Translations under genes and position numbers: made by a program
Notes under the pieces: generated by a model
The model's input: the letters and a program-made list of their open reading frames with translations, nothing else
The model's database searches: none
Told to the model about the DNA's origin: nothing
In this document: positions 35,777 to 43,062 of the stretch, in pieces
Layout: each line of letters opens with the position of its first letter
Numbering within the stretch: position 1 is the stretch's first letter
Assembly (NCBI GenBank): GCA_036397975.1
Contig: DASWHW010000133.1
Coordinates: forward strand, 1-56,695
Direction of reading: 5' to 3'
DNA: 56,695 bases
From: SZUA-287 sp036397975
Lineage (GTDB): Bacteria; Bacteroidota; Ignavibacteria; UBA10030; UBA6906

Positions 35777-35941
35777 TAATCTCTGAAGTCTCCGACCTCT
35801 GGCTGCTTCGCTGTGGGTTCACAACTTGTTCTAGTAGAACCAAGAGCGGAAAGAAAAGGTTCTTTTCTGACCGCCTGAACCGTTAAACGAACAACCTAAT
35901 AGGCCCTAACTCCCAGTTATGAAACACTCAATTTTTTCGAC
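35740..35941 (-). ncRNA. Structured leader RNA (candidate attenuator/riboswitch or small RNA) upstream of porU
   Basis: Transcribed from the promoter at 35948-35976, about 200 nt to the terminator. Local hairpins, 5' to 3': 35874-35846 (GCGG/CCGC with AGAAAAG/CTTTTCT inside), 35844-35825 (GTTC/GAAC plus CTT/AAG), 35823-35812 (TGTG/CACA), 35799-35785 (GAGGTC/GACTTC), then the terminator. A competing fold pairs AGCCAGA (35804-35798) with TCTGGCT (35769-35763) and TCGG with the CCGA of the terminator's 5' arm. This would disrupt the terminator. I do not recognise a known riboswitch class. It may regulate porU or be an independent small RNA. Confidence 0.65.
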
Positions 35942-35947
35942 CTTGAA

Positions 35948-35976
35948 AATATAGAGAGAATGAACCAGATTGTCAA
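35948..35976 (-). promoter_or_regulatory. Promoter of the porU leader RNA
   Basis: Minus strand: TTGACA (35976-35971), 17-bp spacer, TATATT (35953-35948). This is the strongest promoter match in the window. It lies just after the TonB receptor stop (35992), and transcription should start near 35941. Confidence 0.8.
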
Positions 35977-35991
35977 CGTTTTTCTCGCCAA

Positions 35992-38232
35992 TTAGAATTT
36001 CGCAGTCAGACTCATAACAGCCCTGCGACCAATGAGTGAACCGCCAAAAATCTGATAATGGGACTTGTCGAGGAGGTTCGTGACGTTGACACCCAAGTCG
36101 AGAATCGGCGTCAGCGCATATGTGCCATTGAGATTAATAAGAGTATAGGGCTTAATAGGCCCTTTGTAAATACCTGCCGCCCAGTCAAAGGCTGGAACAT
36201 ATTTCGCAGTGACACCAACGGAAAAATCATCATCCGAATAAGTTACTCCTCCGTTTATTTTATTTCTGGGAGCGTTCGGAATGAGAATATCGTTCGCATT
36301 CTGTTCCTTGACCTCGAATTCAAAAAACGCGTAGTTCGCATTTACTTGCCAGTGATTCGTGACGTAGTAATTTATGCCGACCTCCGCACCGTATTCATTG
36401 ACCTTTCCGGCATTCCCGTACGACCATATCGTGCGCAAGACAGTCTCTCCTGGCAACACAACTTGACCCGGATATTTGGGGTTGACCGATGGGGCAAGGT
36501 CAGTGATGAAGTCTTTTAATTGATTGTAATACCCATCGATCGTGAGGAACAGCTGCTGCCCGAAAACGCCCTTGTATCCAACCTCATATCCTGTAATTTT
36601 CTCCACGATAAGGTCCTCGTTTCCAAAGTACGCGAGGTTCCGGGTTGGATGTTTGACGAACAAAAAGAGTTCGGAATAATTCGGAGCTTGGAAGGCTCTA
36701 TTAAACGTTCCCCGGATGGCGTGCCCGGGAATTGGTGTCCAGACGAGTGCAACCTTAGGGGAAAACTGAGAACTGTGAAGAGTGCTTCGATCCAATCTTC
36801 CAGCCACCACGGACTTGAGATCGTTTGTCACCTTGAACTCGAGTTGTGTGTACACGCCGCTCAGGTTATCGTCATGTTTTGAAAGTGTCAGAGTTCCCTT
36901 CGTATCAACGGTTTGATAACGGTGAGAGCCACCAAAGATCACAAACAAGCGATCATCCATGGCTGAAATTCGATATTGCATATCAATCTGACTGATGAGG
37001 GATTTTTCTTCCAGAGGCAGACCAGTTGAAAGCGACACCTGAGGCTCCAGAGAGTTTCTCCAAGCGCCCCACACCTGTACAGAGAATTTTTCCGATGAAA
37101 AGTTTACCCGTGCCCAGGGCTTAATAGCTTTTGGTACTTGCACACGCCCAATGCCCGTGACGAGTATCTCTCGTTCCACCTTGGTGATTCCACCCTCGAC
37201 TAATGATTTGCTCCCGTTCTCAAAAAGATAATCAGCGCGTCCCGAACCGTAGGTTGATGAAACATTTCGCGAATCGATTGGAACTACTTCGGTATTGAGA
37301 AACGGATTGAATCCCTCATACTCATATGGAAATTGAAGGCGTGATGAACCCCAACTTTGCCCCTGGAATCGGCCAACATTGATTTTGTATGAAAAATCCG
37401 GTGAGGCACCTGCATAGCGGATGTCTGTTCGAAACGTGCTCCTTTCGCCTCCGGCAACCGTGACTTTGCCACCGACGATATCTTTCGGGTCAGGGGTAAG
37501 GATATTGATAACACCGTTAAATGCGTTGGCACCATACAATGCCGAGCCCGGGCCCCGAATGAGTTCAAGCTTTCCAAGATCCTCGACTGGAACAGAGAGG
37601 CCATTCCATTCTTGAGAGCCAAGGAATGCCACCGCAAGATCACGTCCATCAAGCAACACAAGGAGACGTCGATTGAGTGAACTGTTGAAGCCTCTGGTGT
37701 TCACGTTGTAGTCATTCAGTCCGTTCTGCACGATGTCAACTCCCTGTTCACCTTCCAATAGTTTTGGCAGTTGGCCGCTGACCGCGCTGAGTTTGATGTC
37801 TTTCGGCGTGAGCACGGTTACTGACGCGGGCGCATCGGTGACTCTTTCACCGCGCAGTGAGGCGCCATAAACAACAACGTCCGCGACTTGGACACTCTTT
37901 TCGACCAACGAAATGTCTCGCACCACTACTTCGTTCGCAACAATGCGGATCCCCTGCAGATCGATCGATTCATACCCAACCAGGGACACAACCAAGATAT
38001 ATGTTCCCTCGGGAATATTCTTGATTTCGTACCCGCCATCGAGATTCGACACGGTCCCGATTTGTGTTCCCTTCAACAGCAGGTTCACGGATGGTAACGC
38101 CTCTCCCGACCGGCTATCTGCCACAACACCTTTCACGGACCCACTCGGTTGAGCGTTCGAGACAAATGAAAAGAAGAGAAACAAGACTCCAAGGAGGAGT
38201 GATCTAGATGCACGTGGTTGAAACTTGGACAT
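35992..38232 (-). CDS. TonB-dependent outer-membrane receptor with carboxypeptidase-regulatory-like N-domain
   Basis: 746 residues from ATG 38232; GGAGG lies 9 nt upstream and a signal peptide follows (LLLGVLFLFFSFVSNAQ). Residues about 30-115 form the CarboxypepD-like/beta-sandwich domain (GVVADSRSGEALPSVNLLLKG, YILVVSLVGYES). The plug domain (about 120-250) shows LLVLLDGRDLAV and LIRGPGSALYGANAFNGVINI. The rest is a 22-strand barrel ending in aromatic TAKF. The substrate is unknown; the family takes up siderophores, vitamins or glycans by TonB energy. No SusD partner is present; the upstream lipoprotein is unrelated to SusD by eye. A hairpin separates it from that lipoprotein gene. Confidence 0.93.
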   Translation of the reverse strand: MSKFQPRASRSLLLGVLFLFFSFVSNAQPSGSVKGVVADSRSGEALPSVNLLLKGTQIGTVSNLDGGYEIKNIPEGTYILVVSLVGYESIDLQGIRIVANEVVVRDISLVEKSVQVADVVVYGASLRGERVTDAPASVTVLTPKDIKLSAVSGQLPKLLEGEQGVDIVQNGLNDYNVNTRGFNSSLNRRLLVLLDGRDLAVAFLGSQEWNGLSVPVEDLGKLELIRGPGSALYGANAFNGVINILTPDPKDIVGGKVTVAGGERSTFRTDIRYAGASPDFSYKINVGRFQGQSWGSSRLQFPYEYEGFNPFLNTEVVPIDSRNVSSTYGSGRADYLFENGSKSLVEGGITKVEREILVTGIGRVQVPKAIKPWARVNFSSEKFSVQVWGAWRNSLEPQVSLSTGLPLEEKSLISQIDMQYRISAMDDRLFVIFGGSHRYQTVDTKGTLTLSKHDDNLSGVYTQLEFKVTNDLKSVVAGRLDRSTLHSSQFSPKVALVWTPIPGHAIRGTFNRAFQAPNYSELFLFVKHPTRNLAYFGNEDLIVEKITGYEVGYKGVFGQQLFLTIDGYYNQLKDFITDLAPSVNPKYPGQVVLPGETVLRTIWSYGNAGKVNEYGAEVGINYYVTNHWQVNANYAFFEFEVKEQNANDILIPNAPRNKINGGVTYSDDDFSVGVTAKYVPAFDWAAGIYKGPIKPYTLINLNGTYALTPILDLGVNVTNLLDKSHYQIFGGSLIGRRAVMSLTAKF

Positions 38233-38288
38233 GAAAGATACCCTCCGAATGATAGCGAGATGCGTAGTCAATTGGATGCGAAGACAAA

Positions 38289-38312
38289 GGGGGCTTCATA
38301 ACCGACGCCCCC
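38289..38312 (-). terminator. Hairpin between lipoprotein and TonB receptor genes
   Basis: GGGGGC (38289-38294) pairs with GCCCCC (38307-38312) across a 12-nt loop, 15 nt after the lipoprotein stop. On the minus strand only TTTGT follows, so termination may be partial. Confidence 0.45.
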
Positions 38313-38326
38313 TTAATAAAAATCTT

Positions 38327-39148
38327 CTAGAAATTTTTTGACTTGAGTGTTCGCCAATGCCCCGGATTTTCTGTGTCTTCCACAATACGAACCTGGATCG
38401 GGCCAATGTCCTTCGCAAGCCAAATGAGAGAGGTGGTGGCATCGTTTTGCACCACCGTACCACCCACGGTGATTTTCCTCCACGTTCGCGAGCGATATGT
38501 ATTGTACATGGTGGATGTTCCGCTGCTATCTCCTATCATCTCTGCTGCTTGAATTTGACCAAAGATCTCAAGGCGCACCGAGACGTTGCCAGATCCTGTA
38601 AATGTTTGATCATACGCAGTCCATTGCTGCCCGGTCGTGCCTGCTCCCTGGGATGGACGTGAGACCGCAACGGAAATGAGAGTATCGCTTGCTCCTGCTG
38701 TTGTATCGACTGGAATTCCAAATGCTCTTTTGAAAGGACCGATTGTCTGCGTGAAGAAAAAATCACCAAGTGAGTCTTTGCGAACAAGAAGGTTCCGTGC
38801 AACTGTCACGACAAAACCGCCTGGCCCAAAGGGTCCTCTCGTACTATCAATAATAAGTGTCGCTGTCCCACCGATCGGACTCGGGACGCCATTCGCAGCA
38901 ATTGTCCAGACAGTGTTATAGGAATTTGACGGATCTGGGATTGTCGCCCCGCTATTGGGGGCTGTCGCAAACCCATCAAAGGTAAACTTATGCCCCACTG
39001 TGGTCGGGAAGAGATCATCAGTGATTGGAACTACTCCCCCGCCACCACCGTTGGTTGGCGTTTCATCATCCTTGCAGCCTGCTACAGTCATCAGCACTGC
39101 GCCGAGAGCGACAAGCAACACCGGTGCAAATCGTGAAGCGAGATTCAT
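38327..39148 (-). CDS. Putative lipoprotein of unknown function
   Basis: 273 residues. A lipoprotein signal peptide (VLLVALGAVLMTVAGC) has the lipobox VAGC, followed by an acidic/Gly linker (KDDETPTNGGGGG). The mature part looks beta-rich, with FPTTVGHKFTFDGFA near the start, a phrase common in Bacteroidota lipoproteins of unknown role. AAAGGAG lies close upstream of the ATG. It starts 33 bp after the ychF stop and precedes the TonB receptor, so it may be a partner of that receptor. That is inference only. Confidence 0.75.
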   Translation of the reverse strand: MNLASRFAPVLLVALGAVLMTVAGCKDDETPTNGGGGGVVPITDDLFPTTVGHKFTFDGFATAPNSGATIPDPSNSYNTVWTIAANGVPSPIGGTATLIIDSTRGPFGPGGFVVTVARNLLVRKDSLGDFFFTQTIGPFKRAFGIPVDTTAGASDTLISVAVSRPSQGAGTTGQQWTAYDQTFTGSGNVSVRLEIFGQIQAAEMIGDSSGTSTMYNTYRSRTWRKITVGGTVVQNDATTSLIWLAKDIGPIQVRIVEDTENPGHWRTLKSKNF

Positions 39149-39181
39149 AGGAGCTCCTTTTATAAGGTGAATGAATTGAAT

Positions 39182-40276
39182 TTAGACGTTGAAGCGAAAA
39201 TGTACAACATCTCCATCCTCCATGACGTACTCCCGCCCCTCAATATGGAGTAGACCGTTGTCCTTGACTGCCTGCTCAGATCCTAGTCTTGTAAGGTCAC
39301 TGAATTTCATGATCTCAGCTCGAATAAAACCTTTCTCAAAGTCACTGTGTATCACACCTGCTGCTTCCGGAGCAGTCATTCCTTTTCGAATCGTCCACGC
39401 ATGCACCTCTTTGGGTCCGGCTGTGAAGAAGGTAATCAGATGAAGGAGCTGATACCCCTCCTTCACAACTTTTTGTAGTCCTGATTCTTTTAGTCCCATG
39501 TCATCGAGAAAAGAGCCGCGCTCTTCGGCCGGCAATTCCGCCACTTCTGCTTCGACAGCGGCACTGACCGTTACCACGCTTGCTCCTTCTTTCTGCGCAA
39601 TCTCTCTTACGACTTTCACGTGTGCATTCTCCGTCGTTACATCCGTCTCGGGCACGTTACACACATACATCACCGGCTTATTGGTTAGCAGGTGAAGATC
39701 CCGGAGCATCAATTGCTCGTCAGAGGAGGCATTAAAGTAGCGCACCAATCGCGCGCCGAGCAGATGCTGCTGCACCTTCGCAAAGAAATCCGCTTCCGCT
39801 TTTTCCTGTTTGTCTCCACCCTTCGAGCGTTTGAGAGCATCACCGAGCTTCTTTTCTACTGTCTCAAGATCCTTGAAGATTAATTCTGCCTCGATGACCT
39901 CGATATCGCGACGCGGGTTCACATCGCCGTCAACATGAACAACGTTCGCGTCCTCGAAACAGCGAACAACGTGAGCAATCGCATCTACTTCCCGAATGTG
40001 CCCAAGAAATTGATTTCCCAGCCCCTCGCCCTTGCTCGCACCTTTCACCAACCCTGCGATGTCAACAAATTCAATTGTGCTCGGAACGATTTTTGGCGGC
40101 GCGTAAAGCTTGACAAGAGCATCAATCCGGTCGTCGTGCACAGCGACGACGCCAACATTCGGATCAATGGTGCAGAAAGGATAGTTCGCCGCCTCAGCAC
40201 CTGCGGCAGTGATAGCATTGAATAGCGTGGACTTGCCCACGTTTGGAAGGCCCACAATACCGCAATTAAAACCCAT
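39182..40276 (-). CDS. ychF: Obg-family GTPase/ATPase YchF
   Basis: 364 residues, the family length. The P-loop GLPNVGKSTLFNAITAAGAEAANYPFCTIDPNVG, split as GLPNVGKSTLFNAI and NYPFCTIDPNVG, matches YchF. DIAGLVKGAS is the G3 motif, and NKPVMYVCN is the altered G4 that favours ATP. The C-terminal TGS domain ends GREYVMEDGDVVHFRFNV. The protein is a ribosome-associated ATPase linked to stress. No functional tie to the neighbours is visible. Confidence 0.96.
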   Translation of the reverse strand: MGFNCGIVGLPNVGKSTLFNAITAAGAEAANYPFCTIDPNVGVVAVHDDRIDALVKLYAPPKIVPSTIEFVDIAGLVKGASKGEGLGNQFLGHIREVDAIAHVVRCFEDANVVHVDGDVNPRRDIEVIEAELIFKDLETVEKKLGDALKRSKGGDKQEKAEADFFAKVQQHLLGARLVRYFNASSDEQLMLRDLHLLTNKPVMYVCNVPETDVTTENAHVKVVREIAQKEGASVVTVSAAVEAEVAELPAEERGSFLDDMGLKESGLQKVVKEGYQLLHLITFFTAGPKEVHAWTIRKGMTAPEAAGVIHSDFEKGFIRAEIMKFSDLTRLGSEQAVKDNGLLHIEGREYVMEDGDVVHFRFNV

Positions 40277-40420
40277 GACAAAAGATATTGATCAAAAGAA
40301 GCCGTGACGAAATGAGATTGGGAAATTAAGCGTTGAGTTGATTCGTAGCCAATGGGTGAATAGACATTTGTACCTCAGAAGTGAGAAAAAGGTACATAAA
40401 TCAACTTTGATTTACAAGGA
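40277..40420 (-). other. Intergenic region with two inverted repeats after the TPR gene
   Basis: The 144 bp between the TPR gene stop and ychF contains AAATCA/TGATTT (40398-40413) and TGTACCT/AGGTACA (40369-40396, with a T-run inside the loop on the minus strand). Either could end transcription of the TPR gene, but neither has a proper following U-tract. I see no confident ychF promoter. Confidence 0.35.
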
Positions 40421-41878
40421 TCAATTCTGGGTCGAGAGAAGGCGGGATTGTTGATAATCAAGAAGTTGACGAAGTTCGCGCAGTTTCAAGAAATCCGGGT
40501 CCGCCATTTCCCAGAACGCAAGCAGTCTGCCTCCAATTTCGCTTGTCATCCGAGCGTCTCGCTTTTCATGATAGATCTTTGCGAGGAGGAATAGCGCATC
40601 AGGATTGTTTGGATTAATCGCGAGGGCTTCCTCGCTCGACGAAAATGCCCGGTCAAATTCCTTCGTCTGTAGATAGATCTCCGCTTCCTCCTGACTAACC
40701 CGTGCACGTGTAAGTGGAGTGGTAAAAGCTCGCGCGCTATCGCATGCATCAAGGGCACGTTCGTATTCTCGTTGTGCAGTCAACAGCCGCGACTGGGCGA
40801 GATAGTATCCAATCATGACCGGAGATTCTGCCAAGTTTCGTCGCACAAGTCCTTTGTGTATTTCTACAACTATTGAACGTGCACCATCGAATTTCTTGAG
40901 TTTGATAAGCGCTTCGATTTCTCCATATTTGAGTCCAGCGTTCGATGAATCGGCGGCAAAACTTTGTTCGTACTGGTCACGGGCCAATTCAAATTTTCCC
41001 CGAAGAAGGTTCAACGCCGCACGCATGGAAAGACCCCATGCCTCACGCTTGTTTTCCGGAAACTCTTTCATTCCCTCTACAAACTCGGCTTCGGCATCGC
41101 GTAACCTTCCTGCAATTGTGTACACATTCCCGATTTGAGTATGGGAATACCAATAGTCCGGTTTGATATCGAGTGACTTCTTGTATTGACGGAGGGCTTC
41201 TTCATATTCGCCTACGCGCACCAGAAGATCAGCATAGCTTGCACGCGGGTCGGCGCTCTGCGGAACGAGTCTGATGTAGCGGCCCATGTAGAGCAACGCC
41301 TTTTTCTGATCGCCAGTCTGAGAGTATGCATATCCGAGTGACATGGCCGCAGGCGGATATGTGGAATCAACTGCAAGGGCGCCGTTGTACGATTTTATTG
41401 CGTCATCAAGACGCTTACGCGATTCATAGGCGCGTCCGCGAAAGACAAAGGCTTCGGGCTCATCCGGGTATTCTCTTAACAAGGAGTCGGCCACTGCTAT
41501 AGCCGCATCCTGTCGAAAGTATATCGAGTGATTCCACATCCGTACATAGAGCTTTTCCCTCTCGGACGCGTGCCCAAAATTATCGAATGCCCGTGCAATG
41601 TACTTTTGCGCGCTAGGTTCATCGTCAGCGTTCATGCTGACAAGAGCGAGTTTCCCCCACGCGAGAACGAATGTCGAATCCAACTTGAGGGCGTTGTTCA
41701 ATGCACGAGCCGCCTGACTAAAATAGAAATTGTCAAGATGCGATACCCCATCCTGATAGGCCGCAAGAGCTTCCACAGAGGTTGTTGAGATCTTCGGGGG
41801 TGTGTTGCACCCAAACTCAAAAACTGAGAGGGCTATGAACGAGGTTAAAACTCGTTGAGACAGTTTTCTCATTTTCAT
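40421..41878 (-). CDS. TPR-repeat lipoprotein
   Basis: 485 residues. A lipoprotein-like signal ends in SVFEFGC followed by NTPPK; the lipobox is imperfect. The mature part is built of tetratricopeptide repeats: AARALNNALKLDSTFVLAW, AIKSYNGALAVDSTYPPA, ALRQYKKSLDIKPDYWYS, and a late AFSSSEEALAINPNNPDALFLLA. It is a protein-protein scaffold in the envelope, with unknown partners. It has no enzyme domain. It lies downstream of the two-component genes after a 153-bp gap in which I see no clear promoter or terminator. Confidence 0.82.
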   Translation of the reverse strand: MKMRKLSQRVLTSFIALSVFEFGCNTPPKISTTSVEALAAYQDGVSHLDNFYFSQAARALNNALKLDSTFVLAWGKLALVSMNADDEPSAQKYIARAFDNFGHASEREKLYVRMWNHSIYFRQDAAIAVADSLLREYPDEPEAFVFRGRAYESRKRLDDAIKSYNGALAVDSTYPPAAMSLGYAYSQTGDQKKALLYMGRYIRLVPQSADPRASYADLLVRVGEYEEALRQYKKSLDIKPDYWYSHTQIGNVYTIAGRLRDAEAEFVEGMKEFPENKREAWGLSMRAALNLLRGKFELARDQYEQSFAADSSNAGLKYGEIEALIKLKKFDGARSIVVEIHKGLVRRNLAESPVMIGYYLAQSRLLTAQREYERALDACDSARAFTTPLTRARVSQEEAEIYLQTKEFDRAFSSSEEALAINPNNPDALFLLAKIYHEKRDARMTSEIGGRLLAFWEMADPDFLKLRELRQLLDYQQSRLLSTQN

Positions 41879-42031
41879 TATAGAACTGCGTTAACGGCTT
41901 ATTTTCGTGTTCTGATCCACTTCTGATAATACGCGCTTGAGGACTGACAGTTTCGCTTCATTTGAGAGGAGGTAGATCAAGAAACCCGACAGAGACGCTG
42001 AAGTGTGGGATCTGCATCGAAGTATGTGAAA

Positions 42032-42337
42032 CTATGGTTTTGAGTCGGGCTGCTCGCCACTCCCCCTCGAGAAATCCGGGACATCATCAACAGGGACTGA
42101 CTCGCGCAGGTTCTTTAGACGTTTGAGCATTTCGTCGACTTTGTCAAGACTCTGGTTGATTACCCCCAAGTAGTGACCCTGTTTCTCGGCATTAACTTCG
42201 GCATGCTCCAAGAAATAGGTAGCCATCCGTATGACCCCGAGGGGGTTATTGATCTCGTGGGTGAGTTCGCGGATCCCGGATTTGAGCTTTACGACATGTT
42301 GGTGAAGGGTCTCTTGATTCCCTGGCGGCTCGGGCAC
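42032..42337 (-). CDS. Stand-alone DHp (HisKA) phosphotransfer domain protein
   Basis: 101 residues from GTG 42337, with AAGGA 7 nt upstream. It contains one motif-bearing helix, GIRELTHEINNPLGVIRMATYFLE, split here as ELTHEINNPLGVI, whose H-E-x-N-N-P matches the H-box of histidine kinases. A second helix follows (NQSLDKVDEMLKRLKNL) as in the dimerisation domain. There is no HATPase domain and no room for one before the stop. It sits 9 bp after the HTH-REC regulator, so it may pass phosphate to that regulator or remove it. The C-terminal tail is disordered-looking (FSRGSGEQPDSKP). It could also be a remnant of a full kinase. Confidence 0.75.
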   Translation of the reverse strand: MPEPPGNQETLHQHVVKLKSGIRELTHEINNPLGVIRMATYFLEHAEVNAEKQGHYLGVINQSLDKVDEMLKRLKNLRESVPVDDVPDFSRGSGEQPDSKP

Positions 42338-42346
42338 ACTTTTTCC

Positions 42347-42955
42347 TTAGTCTTTGGACTCATCCAGAAAGACCGGTTTTTCGGATTTCACGATTGTGAC
42401 AATAGTTTTGATCAGGACATTGATATCAGAGAGCTTATCCAACGCGTAGTTTGCGATCGTTCGAGAAAGTTGATTTTTTGTTTCCTGGTCGAGATACCCT
42501 GAAACGACAAGAACCTTCATTTCATGTTCATTCTTTCGGTTCTTGAGGAGTTCAAGAACCTGAAACCCATCAAGCTTTGGCATCTTGATATCGAGAATAA
42601 CAAGCTGCGGCTTTATCTCGCCGATCAGCATGAGACCTTCGTATCCATCATCGGTAACGGTTATCTCCGCGTCCGGAAGATCGACAGCGATGGCGCTCTT
42701 CAGCATCTGCGAATAGTCGTGATCATCGTCGATGATGAGAATGTGAGTTGTTCTTTCATCAACGTAGTCAAAGGGAATGTCCATTCCGGCAATGTCCAAA
42801 AACTTCTTGATGTTGGCTGGCCATACTCTATAGTGTCCGCCGTAGGTAGTGAAGGCCTTGAGCCCACCGTCATAGATCCAATTGAGTACTGTCTTCTTAC
42901 TCACGCGGCATATTTCTGCAACTTGGCCAACGCTGAGAGGCTTTTTGTATGTCAT
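42347..42955 (-). CDS. Response regulator with N-terminal excisionase-type HTH
   Basis: 202 residues. Residues about 5-55 form an HTH_17/MerR-like helix-turn-helix (SVGQVAEICRVSKKTVLNWIYDGGLKAFTTYGGHYRV, split as VGQVAEICRVSKKTVLNWI and GGHYRVW). Residues about 70-190 form a REC domain with IIDDDHD, phospho-acceptor Asp in LVILDIKMPKLDG, and the Lys switch in LDKLSD. The order is reversed from most regulators, with DNA binding first and receiver last. A consensus promoter lies 53 bp upstream. The lone DHp gene follows by 9 bp. Confidence 0.88.
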   Translation of the reverse strand: MTYKKPLSVGQVAEICRVSKKTVLNWIYDGGLKAFTTYGGHYRVWPANIKKFLDIAGMDIPFDYVDERTTHILIIDDDHDYSQMLKSAIAVDLPDAEITVTDDGYEGLMLIGEIKPQLVILDIKMPKLDGFQVLELLKNRKNEHEMKVLVVSGYLDQETKNQLSRTIANYALDKLSDINVLIKTIVTIVKSEKPVFLDESKD

Positions 42956-43007
42956 TTGGTGAGACCCATCTACTTGGTGTCTATGATTTTCTCAGTTTTC
43001 GTACAAA

Positions 43008-43036
43008 AATATACGACAACAATGTGCGGCAATCAA
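43008..43036 (-). promoter_or_regulatory. Promoter of the HTH-REC/DHp operon
   Basis: Minus strand: TTGATT (43036-43031), 17-bp spacer, TATATT (43013-43008). It starts transcription near 43001, about 45 nt before the HTH-REC ATG, in the 107-bp gap after the hybrid kinase. Confidence 0.65.
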
Positions 43037-43062
43037 GGGCTTTCTGTTCTGTGAGACGTGGA

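Noticed and set aside
35798..35813. SRP RNA-like GAAGCAGCCA in the leader RNA (minus strand)
   Set aside because: The matching 5' strand (UCAGG followed by a short tetraloop) is not present close before it; the nearest TTCAGG is about 70 nt away and its flanks do not pair. So this is not an SRP RNA domain IV.
35709..35843. N-terminal extension of porU across the terminator
   Set aside because: The frame is open by chance; a ribosome site and signal peptide fit ATG 35708, and the extension covers the terminator hairpin.
35740..35941. Known riboswitch classes (cobalamin, SAM, TPP, c-di-GMP, T-box)
   Set aside because: Signature boxes of these classes were looked for by eye and none fits in order; the fold is described as unclassified instead.
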